NCBI GenBank assembly: GCA_030323885.1
Contig: CM059203.1
Coordinates: 3,286,001 to 3,350,000 of the forward strand
DNA: 64,000 nucleotides
From: Branchipolynoe longqiensis
Taxonomy: Eukaryota; Annelida; Polychaeta; Phyllodocida; Polynoidae
Direction of reading: 5' to 3'
The notes below the pieces were generated by a model that did no database searches, was not told the origin of the DNA, and saw nothing but the letters and a program-made list of their open reading frames with translations. Positions 22,096-32,200 of this stretch are shown piece by piece. The position numbers were made by a program, and so were the translations under genes. Each line of letters begins with the position of its first letter. Position 1 is the stretch's first letter.

Positions 22096-23262
22096 TACAG
22101 TCAGCTCTCGTTAATCCGACATATTCTGTCACACGCCAAATAATGTCAGATAGCAAATTGTCGGATTAACCAATGTAGACTATTTCGTGGTCGTTTGTGT
22201 TATTTTTATAGACAGGATAATTATTATCATTATATCAAAAGGCGGAGCGGCCCATCCTAATTATTGTGCTGATTATTACTGCCCAGTAACGTACCGGGTA
22301 TTTAATGACGATTACTATGTATATTGGCCTATCACGACCCGAATTGATATAGGCCTATGTATGACTGAATCGTGTATTCAATTGTTCATTAAAATAATAA
22401 ATACACCTAAGTAACATATTGTCATGGGGGTGATGAAAATGGGAACTATTGCGCCTAGAGCGGGACTCGAACCCACATCTCTTTGCATTCCGGGCCAGTG
22501 TGCTAACCATTACACCACCTAGGCTCCCTGATATCAACACACTACCCACGCCTACCTGTCTATGCGGCTCCTTGCCTGAGAGGTCAGTGCAGACCACTAC
22601 ACTCGTCCCCCTGGAATTGTAAGTATTTTAATGCTTACAATTACATACATACAGGCAATGCACTAACACATACATACACAGGGTAGGTTCAACAACCATA
22701 CAGCGCAAAGCTTGTACAGGATCCTGGTCACGGCAACCAGTGTCATGGGGGTGATGAAAATGGGAAATATTGTGCCTAGAGCGGGACTCGAACCCACATC
22801 TCTTTGCATTCCGGGCCAGTGTGCTAACCATTACACCACCTAGGCTCCCTGATATCAACACACTCCCCACGCCTACCTGTCTATGTGGTTACTTGCCTGA
22901 GAGGTCGGTGCAGACCACTACACTATCTACATTTATTACAGATAAACATGCATATCAATCATTTACACTAATATTATTATATATTTAAAGACTTCGACAA
23001 ACTGGACTGCACAGCCACTGAAAGAAGGTCTAAATGTGGGATATTAGCGCTAATTCATCTTTGATGGATTTCAAGTGTCGCATTAACCAGAGCTATAGGT
23101 ATGTTTGTTACAAAAAAAGCAGTGTCTATGTCGGAAAGCGAGTGTCGGATTAACCAGAATAATTAGCATCGATTAAAATTCAGGAAATCCGTTACACCTG
23201 AAATCGTGTCGGTAAGCAAAATTGTTTGATTAACCAGTGTCAGATTAACCAGAGCTGACTGT
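22096..23262 (+). mobile_element. M7 inverted-repeat element split by a TRIM
   Basis: Left end CAGTCAGCTCTCGTTAATCC and right end GATTAACCAGAGCTGACTG are inverted repeats flanked by TA. The body is interrupted by the TRIM copy at 22420-22922. Additional GGATTAACCAG-like subterminal copies sit inside. No transposase frame is left. Confidence 0.75.
22420..22922 (-). mobile_element. Complete tRNA-bearing TRIM, copy 3
   Basis: Third copy of exactly 503 bp: LTRs 22420-22601 and 22741-22922 (182 bp each). Both LTRs share the private start TGTCATGG instead of TGTCGTGG. The flanking 4-mers are ATAT and CTAT, an imperfect duplication. Confidence 0.87.
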
Positions 23263-23354
23263 ATCTACTTTGAATTGGCCAGAGATTTAACCCCTCACCT
23301 CCCACGAAGGGAAGTAGGCTTCCTACCCACTGAGCCACTCTGTGTGTAGCGGCA

Positions 23355-23850
23355 GTCATTGCAGTCATCTCTTGTTAGGCCAATTTTGGAATACTGTCCA
23401 CAAATTTGGAGCCCAATTTTTCGGAAAGATATTCTGGAGATCGAAAAGGTTCAGAGACGTGCAACGAAATTAGTTGCAGTTATAAAGGACTTACCCTATG
23501 AACAACGGCTTAGGGAATTGAAACTTCCTACCCTTTCCTACAGAAGGAAAAGAAGTGACATAATTGAAGTATTTAAAATTATGAAAGGTTTTGATAAAAT
23601 AGATATGAATCAATTTTTCACCTTGAATAAAAGAGAAGGCAGTCGGGGCCATACTCTCAAACTAGTAAAACCCAGAGCCATTTCAAAGTTAAGACAACAC
23701 AGTTTCTCAAACAGGATCGTAAATATATGGAACAGTCTCCCATAAAATGTTAGTGGTGCCGAGTCAATAAATTCATTCAAGAATAGATTAGAAAAAGCAT
23801 GGGCTGATGATCCAGGGAGATTTGACTCCTTATTCACCACAAGCTACTAA
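23355..23850 (+). pseudogene. 3' fragment of a LINE ORF2 (reverse transcriptase C-terminus)
   Basis: The frame opens without an ATG and encodes about 164 residues typical of the region after the reverse transcriptase in CR1/Jockey-like non-LTR retrotransposons: LEYCPQIWSP, EIEKVQRRATKL, LPYEQRLRELKLPTL, RRKRSDIIEVFKI and IVNIWNSLP. A TAA at 23743-23745 interrupts it directly after NSLP. The same frame continues past this stop (SINSFKNRLEKAW) to a second stop at 23848-23850, so the first stop is a mutation, probably from a Glu codon. Strongly 5'-truncated, dead copy. Family assignment is from recalled motif patterns, not a search. Confidence 0.82.
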
Positions 23851-24212
23851 TTATTCCTTGTGTTGCATATTTACTTGCACTCAAGCAAAAATGAGAGACA
23901 AATAAGTGTTCACACTTCCTGTCTACCATTCGCTATTTCGCATGCACACAGAGTATTTGTGTGTGTTTTGTGTGCCGTTACTTGTGCTGTCATTTATTTT
24001 CCTTCCCCCTTGACATCGTGGCGCGAGTTGACAGTGACAGGGAAGCCGGGTTGACACCTGTAGATTCACTACCATGATGTGTGCCACAGGTGTCAGGTGT
24101 CAGGTGTCAGGCCCATTTTAACGGGTTGCCGCTAGCTGTCGGCTGTGTTGACAGCGTGACAGCAGTGTCAGATTGACAGTGTATTTTTTAGGTAGCTACA
24201 GATAAATAAATC

Positions 24213-24476
24213 ATATATGAGCCTGTCTCAAAAGGTGATAACTATTTTTGTTGTTGGTTCATTGTAACGATTGACACAAAACAGCACAGAAACGGTTGAA
24301 AATGCAAGGACATTTGCTTCAAATCAATATGTATTCTATTGGCATTATGAAACATCATCTAAAAAACAAAACAGTTTATCCTGAGCAAATGCATAAGCAG
24401 ATAGTATGTTGATCGTTACAATGGACACAGTTTTGTCCCATATTGCTAAGCACCTTTTGAGACAGTCTCATATATA
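24213..24476. mobile_element. M5 inverted-repeat element, copy 1
   Basis: About 260 bp bounded by TATGAGCCTGTCTCAAAAGG and CCTTTTGAGACAGTCTCATA, flanked by TA. Other copies at 25746, 58076 and 61033. The short TIR and TA flanks fit a Tc1/mariner-type MITE (inference). Confidence 0.82.
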
Positions 24477-24611
24477 TATATGATTTTATGAGACAGTCTC
24501 ATATATTATATGATCTCTAAATGGACAACTTAAATTCGGTCCCAAGATCGGTCGATTTAGAGGTTTTACTGTATACATAAAATTATGTACGCAGGGTATC
24601 CAGAGTTTCAA

Positions 24612-24870
24612 ACAAAATGATGTATATTTTCCCCTCCCCTCTCCCCTCCCCTCTCCTCTCCCCGCCCCCTCTCCCTCCCCCTCTCCCATCTCCCATCCCC
24701 TCTCCCCTCCACTCTCACCTCCCCTCCCTTCTCCCCTCTCCCCTGCCCTCTCTCCTCCACTCCCCTCTCCCCTCCCATCTCCCCTCCCCTCTTCTCTCTC
24801 CTTTCCCCCGCCCCCATCCCCACCTTCCCTAACCCCCCCCCCTTCCCCCCCTGCCCCCCCCCCCCACTAC
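24612..24870. repeat. CCCTCTCC polypyrimidine tract
   Basis: Near-pure C/T on the plus strand for about 250 bp. Long Pro/Leu/Ser or Gly/Glu/Arg frames on either strand arise from composition only. Confidence 0.9.
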
Positions 24871-25027
24871 CAGACACAACATGCAGCCTAGCTTGACAGG
24901 CCTCATGAGCAACGTGTAATTTAACTTGACAGCCGGTGACAAGTTGACAGCTTGACAGCTTGAGAGCTTGACAGGCATGGAGTGAACGCGTGTAAACACG
25001 ATGAAGTAAACCAGCAACGCCGAAGAT

Positions 25028-25290
25028 TTGCTGTTGTTTTACCTCCTAGCAACATCTAAGGTAATATCAGGACGGGCACCGATTTGTGACAGTGCGCGCT
25101 TGTGGCGACTTTATAGTGCTGCCCCACTGGGAGACCAGGCCACTTGCACCATGACCCGATATCCCAGTCATATTATCCTGATATTGTGCAAACCAGTCCT
25201 TGTTCTATCCTATTAATGCTGAGCCCCTGGCTAGGTAGTGACAAGTATCAATTTTATAAGTCATTGGTTTGACTCGGCTGAGATTCTAAT
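25028..25290 (-). mobile_element. S1 SINE, head-truncated
   Basis: Antisense T1 tail and body (GACGGGCACCGATTTGTG), ending before a clear head. Confidence 0.7.
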
Positions 25291-25444
25291 GCCCGAGCTT
25301 CGGCACGAAAAGGCTGATAAAAGACTTTTCCAATTAAGTTAAAAGAAACTACACAACAAGACAAGTCTAAAGGTGTCAAAATTCTGACACCATAATCTTC
25401 AGTAGTAACAAGTTCTTTTTTTTCTTCTTTTTTTTCTTTTTTTT

Positions 25445-25665
25445 TGGTATATTAGGTGTTTAAGCAGGGGAAATTTCAGTCGCAGACGACTGGTCTTCCT
25501 CATTCCACTGATCCTTGCCCTACCCTAGTAATGCCAAGAGTCTGGCTAGGAAGCGACAAGTATACATTTTTAAGTCATTGGTTTGACTCGCCCAGGATTC
25601 GAACCCACGATCCACCACCACAGGAGACTTACGCTCTAACTCATTCGGCAATATTGTCTGGTTAA
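25445..25665 (-). mobile_element. S1 SINE (H1-T2), antisense
   Basis: T2 end (GTTTAAGCAGGGGAAATTTC), short body and H1 head ending CATTCGGCAATATTG. Confidence 0.75.
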
Positions 25666-25745
25666 ATTGCCTTTGTTAGTTTGTATACCCTTCTATTTAG
25701 CAACAATTGCTTAATAAGCAGATATGTGCACCAGTATCTAAGGTG

Positions 25746-26012
25746 GATATATGAGCCTGTCTCAAAAGGTGCTAGGTCTTCGTTTTTTTGTCCATAGCAA
25801 CGATTGACACAAAACAGCACAGAAACGGTTACACTGAAAACACAAGGACATTTACTTCAAATCAATATGTATTCTATTTGGATTATGAAACACCATGTAA
25901 AAAACAAATCAGTTTATAATGAGCAAATGCATAAGTAGATAGTGTGTTGATCGTTACTATAGACAAAGTTTTGTCCCATATTGCTTAGCACCATTTGAGA
26001 CAGTCTCATATA
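25746..26012. mobile_element. M5 element, copy 2
   Basis: Ends ATATGAGCCTGTCTCAAAAG and TTTGAGACAGTCTCATATA; interior closely matches copy 1. Confidence 0.82.
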
Positions 26013-26147
26013 TCAAATCAAATCTCGCTAAATGTTTCTGTTTTGACAATTGTTTCCTTTCAATGTTTCATTGGACTAAGCATCTCTACATAATACATTG
26101 TAAAGAGAATGCTAATAATTGTCTAGATTTTAAATTGTTCCGCAAAC

Positions 26148-26385
26148 CAGACGGGATGGCCGAATGAGTTAGAGCGTCCGTCTCCCGTGTTGGTAGATCA
26201 CGGGATCGTGGGTTTGAATCCTGGTCGAGTCAAACCAATGACTTAAAACTTTATACTTGTCGCTTCCTAGCCAGACGCTCAGCATTACTGGGACAGGGCA
26301 AGGAGCAGTGGAATGAGGAAGACCAGTCATCTGCGACTGAAATTTCACCTGCTTAAACAACTAATGTATCAACAACAACAACAAA
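26148..26385 (+). mobile_element. S1 SINE (H1-T2), complete
   Basis: H1 head (GACGGGATGGCCGAATGAG), the first part of the S1 body up to CAGGGCAAGGA, then the T2 end (GCAGTGGAATGAGGAAGACC, GCTTAAACAACTAATG) with AAC repeats. Reference copy for the T2 type. Confidence 0.85.
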
Positions 26386-26611
26386 AATAACATTACGTCG
26401 GCAATATCAAAGCACCGGAAATGGGACAGGTGGCGCCCGCGCCCAGCTCCGCAGCAAAAATACACACATGCATGATTCGTTCAATATTAAATAAGAAATA
26501 AACAAGCAGTGCGGGAATAAATAATAATAATAAAGCAGGCACAGCCAATTTATATTCATATAATAAATTATATTACAAATATTTTAATAATTTTGTAATT
26601 ACATTTGTTGA

Positions 26612-26966
26612 TTAAAGTTGTGAAGTCCAATGGTTCTGAATTTCTGTATTTTTTCTGAGATAAATATATTAGATCGATCACTAGTATCTACTTTGCATTA
26701 GTTCAAAGTTACTTTTATTTTGAATGGTAAACTTTTGAGATATTTTGAGTGCAAACATGGACAATTATTTTTGGCAAGCTTGCCAAAACTCTGACACCAT
26801 AGACTTCTGCAGTAACACGTTCTGTTAAATTGACTCAGTATTGCATTCTACACAGAAACAAATGCTTAATAAGTGCATCAGTATCTAAGTTAGATATGTA
26901 AAATCAAATCTAGATAATTGGCTTGGTTTTGAAAGTTTTATATTTCATCGGACTATGCAGCTTTAA
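26612..26966 (+). mobile_element. M1 element
   Basis: 355 bp, same ends as 21703-22057; left end slightly changed (TTAAAGTTGTGAAGTCCAATG). A T2 scrap follows at 26967-27090. Confidence 0.82.
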
Positions 26967-27186
26967 GCAGGGGAAATTTCATGTGTGGTCAAATCGTCTT
27001 TCCCATTCCACTGCTCTTTGCCCTATCCTAATAATGCCGAACGCCAGTCTTTGTAGTGGCAAGTATCAATTTTTGTCTCGGCCAGCTGAAATCTGAGAGA
27101 TTGTGGAGCGCTTTGATAGGCATGACGGCTCCATTGCTGTCAGTGCTTGAGATCCAGGTGTTTATCTGTCACATCTCTTACAATCC

Positions 27187-27515
27187 TCACCGGGTGCGAT
27201 GGCCTAATAGGTAGAGCATGGGCCTTGTGTGCAGAAGGTCTGGAGTTCCGTTCCCAGTCGAGTGAAACCAATGACTTATAAAATTTATGCTTGTCTCTTT
27301 AATTCCTAGACTGGCGTTCAGCATTAATAGGATAAGGCAAGGACTGGTTAACTCAGTGTCAGGATAATGTGACTGAGAGGGATATCGGGTCATGGTGCAA
27401 GTAGCCCGATTTCCCAGAGGGGCAGCGGTATAACGTTACCATGAGTGTGCACTATCACAAGTCAGTCCCCGTCCTGATATGACCTTAGATGTTGCTAGGA
27501 TGTAAAACAACAAAC
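27187..27515 (+). mobile_element. S1 SINE (H2-T1) with partly duplicated tail
   Basis: H2 head (CCGGGTGCGATGGCCTAATAG), body and T1 tail, followed by a second short tail copy at 27520-27560. Confidence 0.8.
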
Positions 27516-27617
27516 AAATACTGATATGAACTTAGATGCTGCTAGGATGTAAAACTCAAACAAGCAACCAACTTACACTCCTACTTTCTTTTCTCTCCTT
27601 TGTTCTGTTTCTTGCAG

Positions 27618-27758
27618 AGTAGGTTTGCAGACACACACCCAGTAAAATCATACAGGGAGACCGCGGCACCAGGACATCTCATCTCACCTTCCTCGTCATT
27701 TTCCTGGGGTCACGGTCTGCTGTCAACAATGTCAACGCCCAGTTTCACACGCGGCTAA
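27618..27758 (+). other. Possible exon after a strong splice acceptor
   Basis: A long pyrimidine run (CTTTCTTTTCTCTCC, then TTCTGTTTCTTGCAG) ends in AG at 27616-27617, the best 3' splice site I noticed in this part of the window. One frame stays open for 46 codons to a TAA at 27756-27758, without similarity I recognise. It may start the exon that holds the MKX 5' UTR and first coding segment, or end another gene. Confidence 0.35.
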
Positions 27759-27789
27759 TAGGATCTGAGGTCTCGACGCTGTCAACAAA

Positions 27790-28470
27790 CAGTGTCCATC
27801 TATTGCTGCAGTCACAGATGGTCTGTCAGCGCTGTCATAGCTCAGTTCAGTTCAACTGTCACTGCTGTCACAGTTGATCGGTTAGTGCTGTCACAGTTGA
27901 TCTATCAGTGCTGTCACAGTTGTTCTCTCAGAGCTGTCACAGTTGGTCTATCAGCGCTGTCACATCTCAATTCAGTTCAACTGTCAGTGTTGTCACAGTT
28001 GATCTATCAGTGCTGTCACAGTTGGTATATCAACGCTGTCATAGCTCAGTTGAGTTCAACTGTCAGTGGTGTTATAGTTTGCCTGCTGGTGCTGTAGTGA
28101 GTGCTGTCAAAATCCATCAATCAGCCACTACAAAGTTCATCACTTGCTTCTGTCAGAGCTCATCTGATGGCGCTGTCACAGTTGATCGGCACTTGGCAAT
28201 GTTATAGTTAATCAGTTGGCAGTGCCATTGTGTGCCCATTGGTGCTGTCACAGTTTCTCTGCCAGCACTGTGAAATCTGATAGTTGGAGCTGTTGCATTT
28301 GACCTTGAGGCCCTGTCACTACGCACACAGTTTCTCAATTAGTGCTATAACAGTCAATCTATTGCCGCTATCTCAGCTACCCTGTTTGCATTGTTATAGC
28401 GTGCATACCCGTGCTGTCAGCTCTGTCACAGTTCAACAGTTCCCTGCTGTCAGTCCACCACTGCGCTGTC
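27790..28470 (+). repeat. Degenerate 23-bp repeat with CTGTCA in most units
   Basis: Imperfect copies of GCTGTCACAGTTGATCTATC-like units (about 23 bp). It ends some 70 bp before the MKX start codon, so it is in the promoter or 5' UTR. Confidence 0.75.
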
Positions 28471-28487
28471 AACTGTCACATAACACA

Positions 28488-28514
28488 ATGCGCGCAACAA
28501 TGTGTTGCGTCTGA
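28488..28514 (+). promoter_or_regulatory. Upstream ORF in the MKX leader
   Basis: ATG at 28488 and a second in-frame ATG at 28500 share a stop at 28512-28514, giving 8 codons. It lies out of frame with MKX and ends 26 bases before the ATG at 28541. If transcribed in the leader it could reduce initiation at the main start. An in-frame TAA at 28481-28483 closes the MKX frame upstream. Confidence 0.45.
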
Positions 28515-28540
28515 CCACCACCGACAGAGTGACAGACAAT

Positions 28541-29235
28541 ATGACATTCAAGATGGCCGCACCGGAAGGGAGCATGCATAAATTGATATGCGCGCATGCT
28601 CAGCCCACGGCCATCGCTTCCGCTCGCACCGGAAGTCACGTCACCGGAAGTCACGTGATTAGACCAGCTGCCACTGGCGGCGCATGCATTGTGGCGACTG
28701 CGGCGCGGAGTGATACATCCGTGGGGAGGCTGAGCACGGGGACTACTTTAACTGGGACTATTTACAGTCACGGCGGTATTGTGTGCCTTGGCGGCAGGGA
28801 TTTGAATGGTGACGTCACTAACATCGCTAACGTCACACTCCTGGCTTGCGTCGAGGAGAAACTGATGGCGGTAGTTCCTGTTGATGCCGCGGTTGGCGCA
28901 GGTGCAGGTGCGTACGCAGGCGGATGCGCAGGCGCAGAATCTTGTGGTGAGGGGAGTAAATGCGCAGGCGCGTTGGAGGACCTCATGGCAAGTACGACTG
29001 CGCAGGACCGATCACGTGATAGGTCACGTGACCATTCCAGTGAAGTGGAAGTGAGCGATTGGATGGAACCGGAAGTCGCGGGCGGAGAGACGCAAAGCAT
29101 GCTGGATGATGGTGAGACAGAGGAACAGGAAGAGGAGGCAAAAGAGGAGGAGGCGGTCAGCGGAGTGGGAGTACCGGGGGCTGAGAGATTACCTCGGGTT
29201 ATCGGAGAACGGATACTGCGCCATCGGTCCAACAG
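28541..29235 (+). CDS. MKX: MKX exon 1 (N-terminal, acidic tail)
   Basis: Chosen start is ATG 28541; ATG 28553 (CAAGATGGCCG, better Kozak context with A at -3 and G at +4) is an equal alternative and gives 562 residues. The segment encodes about 231 residues: an Ala/Gly-rich middle (AVGAGAGAYAGG), then an acidic stretch (DDGETEEQEEEAKEEE) and a basic end (ERILRHRSN) that leads into the homeodomain. LRHR recalls the residues before the vertebrate MKX homeodomain. The donor is AACAG|GTGAGT with two bases left over (AG). I do not recognise the first 200 residues. The DNA is rich in CCGGAAG, CACGTG and GCGCAGGCGCA words typical of CpG-island promoters, so part of this open frame could instead be leader. 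The last 60 residues are the most secure. Confidence 0.75.
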
Positions 29236-32200
29236 GTGAGTGCAGTTTGAGTCAAACAGGTAAGCGCAACTTGGTCATCAGTAAATTAGCAAATGTTGGG
29301 CGGGTTAGTGTAACTTGTTTGCCTTTAGATTAGCACGCATTGAACAGGTGCATGCTTCTTGGTTATTAGCGAGGTAGCAATGATCATGAATTAGCGAGTG
29401 TTAGGTGGGTTAGTGCAACTTGCATATCCATGAATTAGAATCTTGAATAATTAGTGCAACTTGCTTATTCATGAATTAGACTTTTGAATAAGTAGTGCAA
29501 CTTGCTTATTCATGAATTAGAACGTTGAACAGGTTAGTGCAACTTGCTTATCCATGAATTAGAATGTTGAATGGGTGAGTGCAACTTAGATATCTGTGAA
29601 TTAGGATCTTAAACAATTAAGCTAAGATTCCTTATACATGGTATGGGGCATGCGATTGCGAATGTGGCATGTGGCATGCGGCATGCGATTGGTTTGAGTC
29701 CATACCCATGCGGCATGCGGCAGTCAGGCACTGGCACACACACTGGCATGTCTACCATTATTATCTGCGATGGTAGAGTGAGTTTGTTAGTGGTTTTATG
29801 TCCTAGCAACATCTAAGGTCATATCAGGATGCATACCGATTTGTGACAGATGCACTCCTAGCGATTTTATAGTGCTGGATCTACTAGATTTATTTTTGAA
29901 AATCACTGAATGTTGTATATGCGGCATAGATATATGCGGCATAGATATATGCCAACCCCCAACATTTGTTGGGGTTTTTCCTCCAAATTTGTGAAGGAAC
30001 AGTATTGTTTTCTATGGCAAACGCAACAGTATTTGCATTCGCATGCCACACCGATCGGTCCATGGACCGATTCAGTTGCCACATTCGCATTCGCATTCGC
30101 ATTCGCATTCGCATTCGCATTTAGACGTATGGAAGCACCACTATTCACTTACATGCTTTTTGATTTTTTGACGCATTCGCATTCGTATGCCGCATACCAC
30201 GTATAAGGAATCTTAGCTTAAGTGCAACTTGCTTATCCATAAACTAGAATCTTAAACAATTAGTGCAACTTGCCTATCCATAAACTAGAATCTTGAACAA
30301 TTAGTGCAACTTGTTTATCCATGAATTAGAACATTAAACAGGTTAGTCCATCTTGCTTATCAGTAACTGAATGCAAATTACTGAATGAGGAAGAACTTGC
30401 TTATAAGTAGAGTGCAGGCTTCCCATGCTGAAGGGCAGGTGTTCGAATCCCACATGAAACAAACCAGTGACTTACAAAATTGATACTTGTCGCTTCCTAG
30501 CCTGGTGCTCAGTACTACTAGGATAGGGCATGGACTGGCTAGCTCACCGTTAGGATAATGTGACTGAGTGAGATATCTGGCCATGGTCCTGGCGGTCTGG
30601 TCTCCCACTGGGGCAGCACTATAAAGTCGTCACGAGTGTACACTGTCACAAGTCGGTAACCGTTCTGATATGACGTTAGATGTTGCCAGGACGTAAAACT
30701 CCAACAACCAACTAGAGTAAAGCCTATTTAAATCGACCGACCATGGGACCGACTTTAAGTGGTCCATTTAGGGAGGTGGTCGGTTTAGGGAGTTAGAATA
30801 TGATTACAATTGTATTTATTGCGATCCAAATAAAGCGATCGATATAGAGCAGTGGTCGATCTGTGGAGGTGGTCAATTAGAGAGGTTTTACTGTATATCT
30901 ATTTGAGATATTTGTTATATCGAACCTGCTCTCCAAAATAGAAACGAAAAACGTTCCAAGATTTCATTGACAGCAGACTACGTTTTGTTTGTTTATATCA
31001 GTGTTGGCAGACGACAATTTTAAAAGGGAATAAAAAAGAAAATCCATTAAAAACGGGTTCTCTTCTTGGTGACTGTGTCTATAACGTTTTAGCCACATGA
31101 TCACAACCATACGGGGCCTCTCATGTCAACAAATCGCCGATCCTTTTAGCTTAATTATAATAGAAGCCTCGACAAAGCCGTGTGTGCGCATGTGTCAGCG
31201 GTATCGCGAACGTAAGTAGATATATCACTAACTGTTAAAGTTGCATAGTCCAATGGGTTTAGAGTTTCTGTCATTTTCCTGATATGACCTTAGATGTTGC
31301 TAGGACGTAAAACAACAACAAACAAACAAACATCTTCGGCTGATTGTTATAATCTACCCTACTTTCATTTGAAGTAACTTTTATTTTAAATAGCTAACTT
31401 TTGAGATATTTGAAATGCAAACAACCAAAATTAGTTTTGGCAAGCACGCCAAAACTCTTACACCATAGGTTTCTGCAGTAATAGGTTCTATTACATTGCC
31501 TCAGTATTCCCTTCTATGTGGTGACAAATGTCTAACAAGTGCACCGCTATTTAAGTTAGATATGTAGAATCAAATTGAGATACTTGTTTTGGTTTTGAAA
31601 ATTTGATGCTTCATCGGACTATGCAGCTTTAAATAATTAATGAACTGTGAAGGGATTTGTTCACTTATTAAAGCTGTATAGTCCGATGAAATATCAAATT
31701 TTCAAAACCAAACCAAATACAGTACAACCCCGTTAAACCAAGCTCGGTTAATCCAAACTTTGTTCGGAGGCCCGGCAAAATAGTACCATTTATCATATAA
31801 AAAAAGTTGGTTAAAGCAAAGTTGGTTAATCCAAAGAATCGGTTAATCCAAACAAAATTGTCAGCCCCAGGCCACTTCCGGTACAGTTAAACCAAACTTT
31901 CATGTGGTTTTAAGGTCATCTGAGACTTTTTTAGATGATAAATGTAGTATTTTGCCAGGTCGCTGCAAACAGTTTGGATTAACCGATCGTTTGATTTAAC
32001 CGTGGTTGGTTTAACGGGGTTAAACTGTATATACATGAAAAAAAAACAATAATCATAGTGTCTACATACATTGTACATTCATAATGCACCTCTGTTTTTG
32101 CCAAAGCTAAGTCAAAGTCAAAGTTCTGTTAAACCAATGATCGGTTAATCCAACCAAATTTCTAGGGTCCCTTTAAGTTTGGTTTAACCGGGTTATACTG

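Noticed and set aside
24486..24877. Gly/Glu/Arg-rich and Pro/Leu-rich frames
   Set aside because: CCCTCTCC tract translated; no other coding sign.
28768..29232. Minus-strand 154-codon frame opposite MKX exon 1
   Set aside because: Mirror of the GC-rich exon; it lacks splice sites or similarity, while the plus strand joins in phase to the homeodomain.
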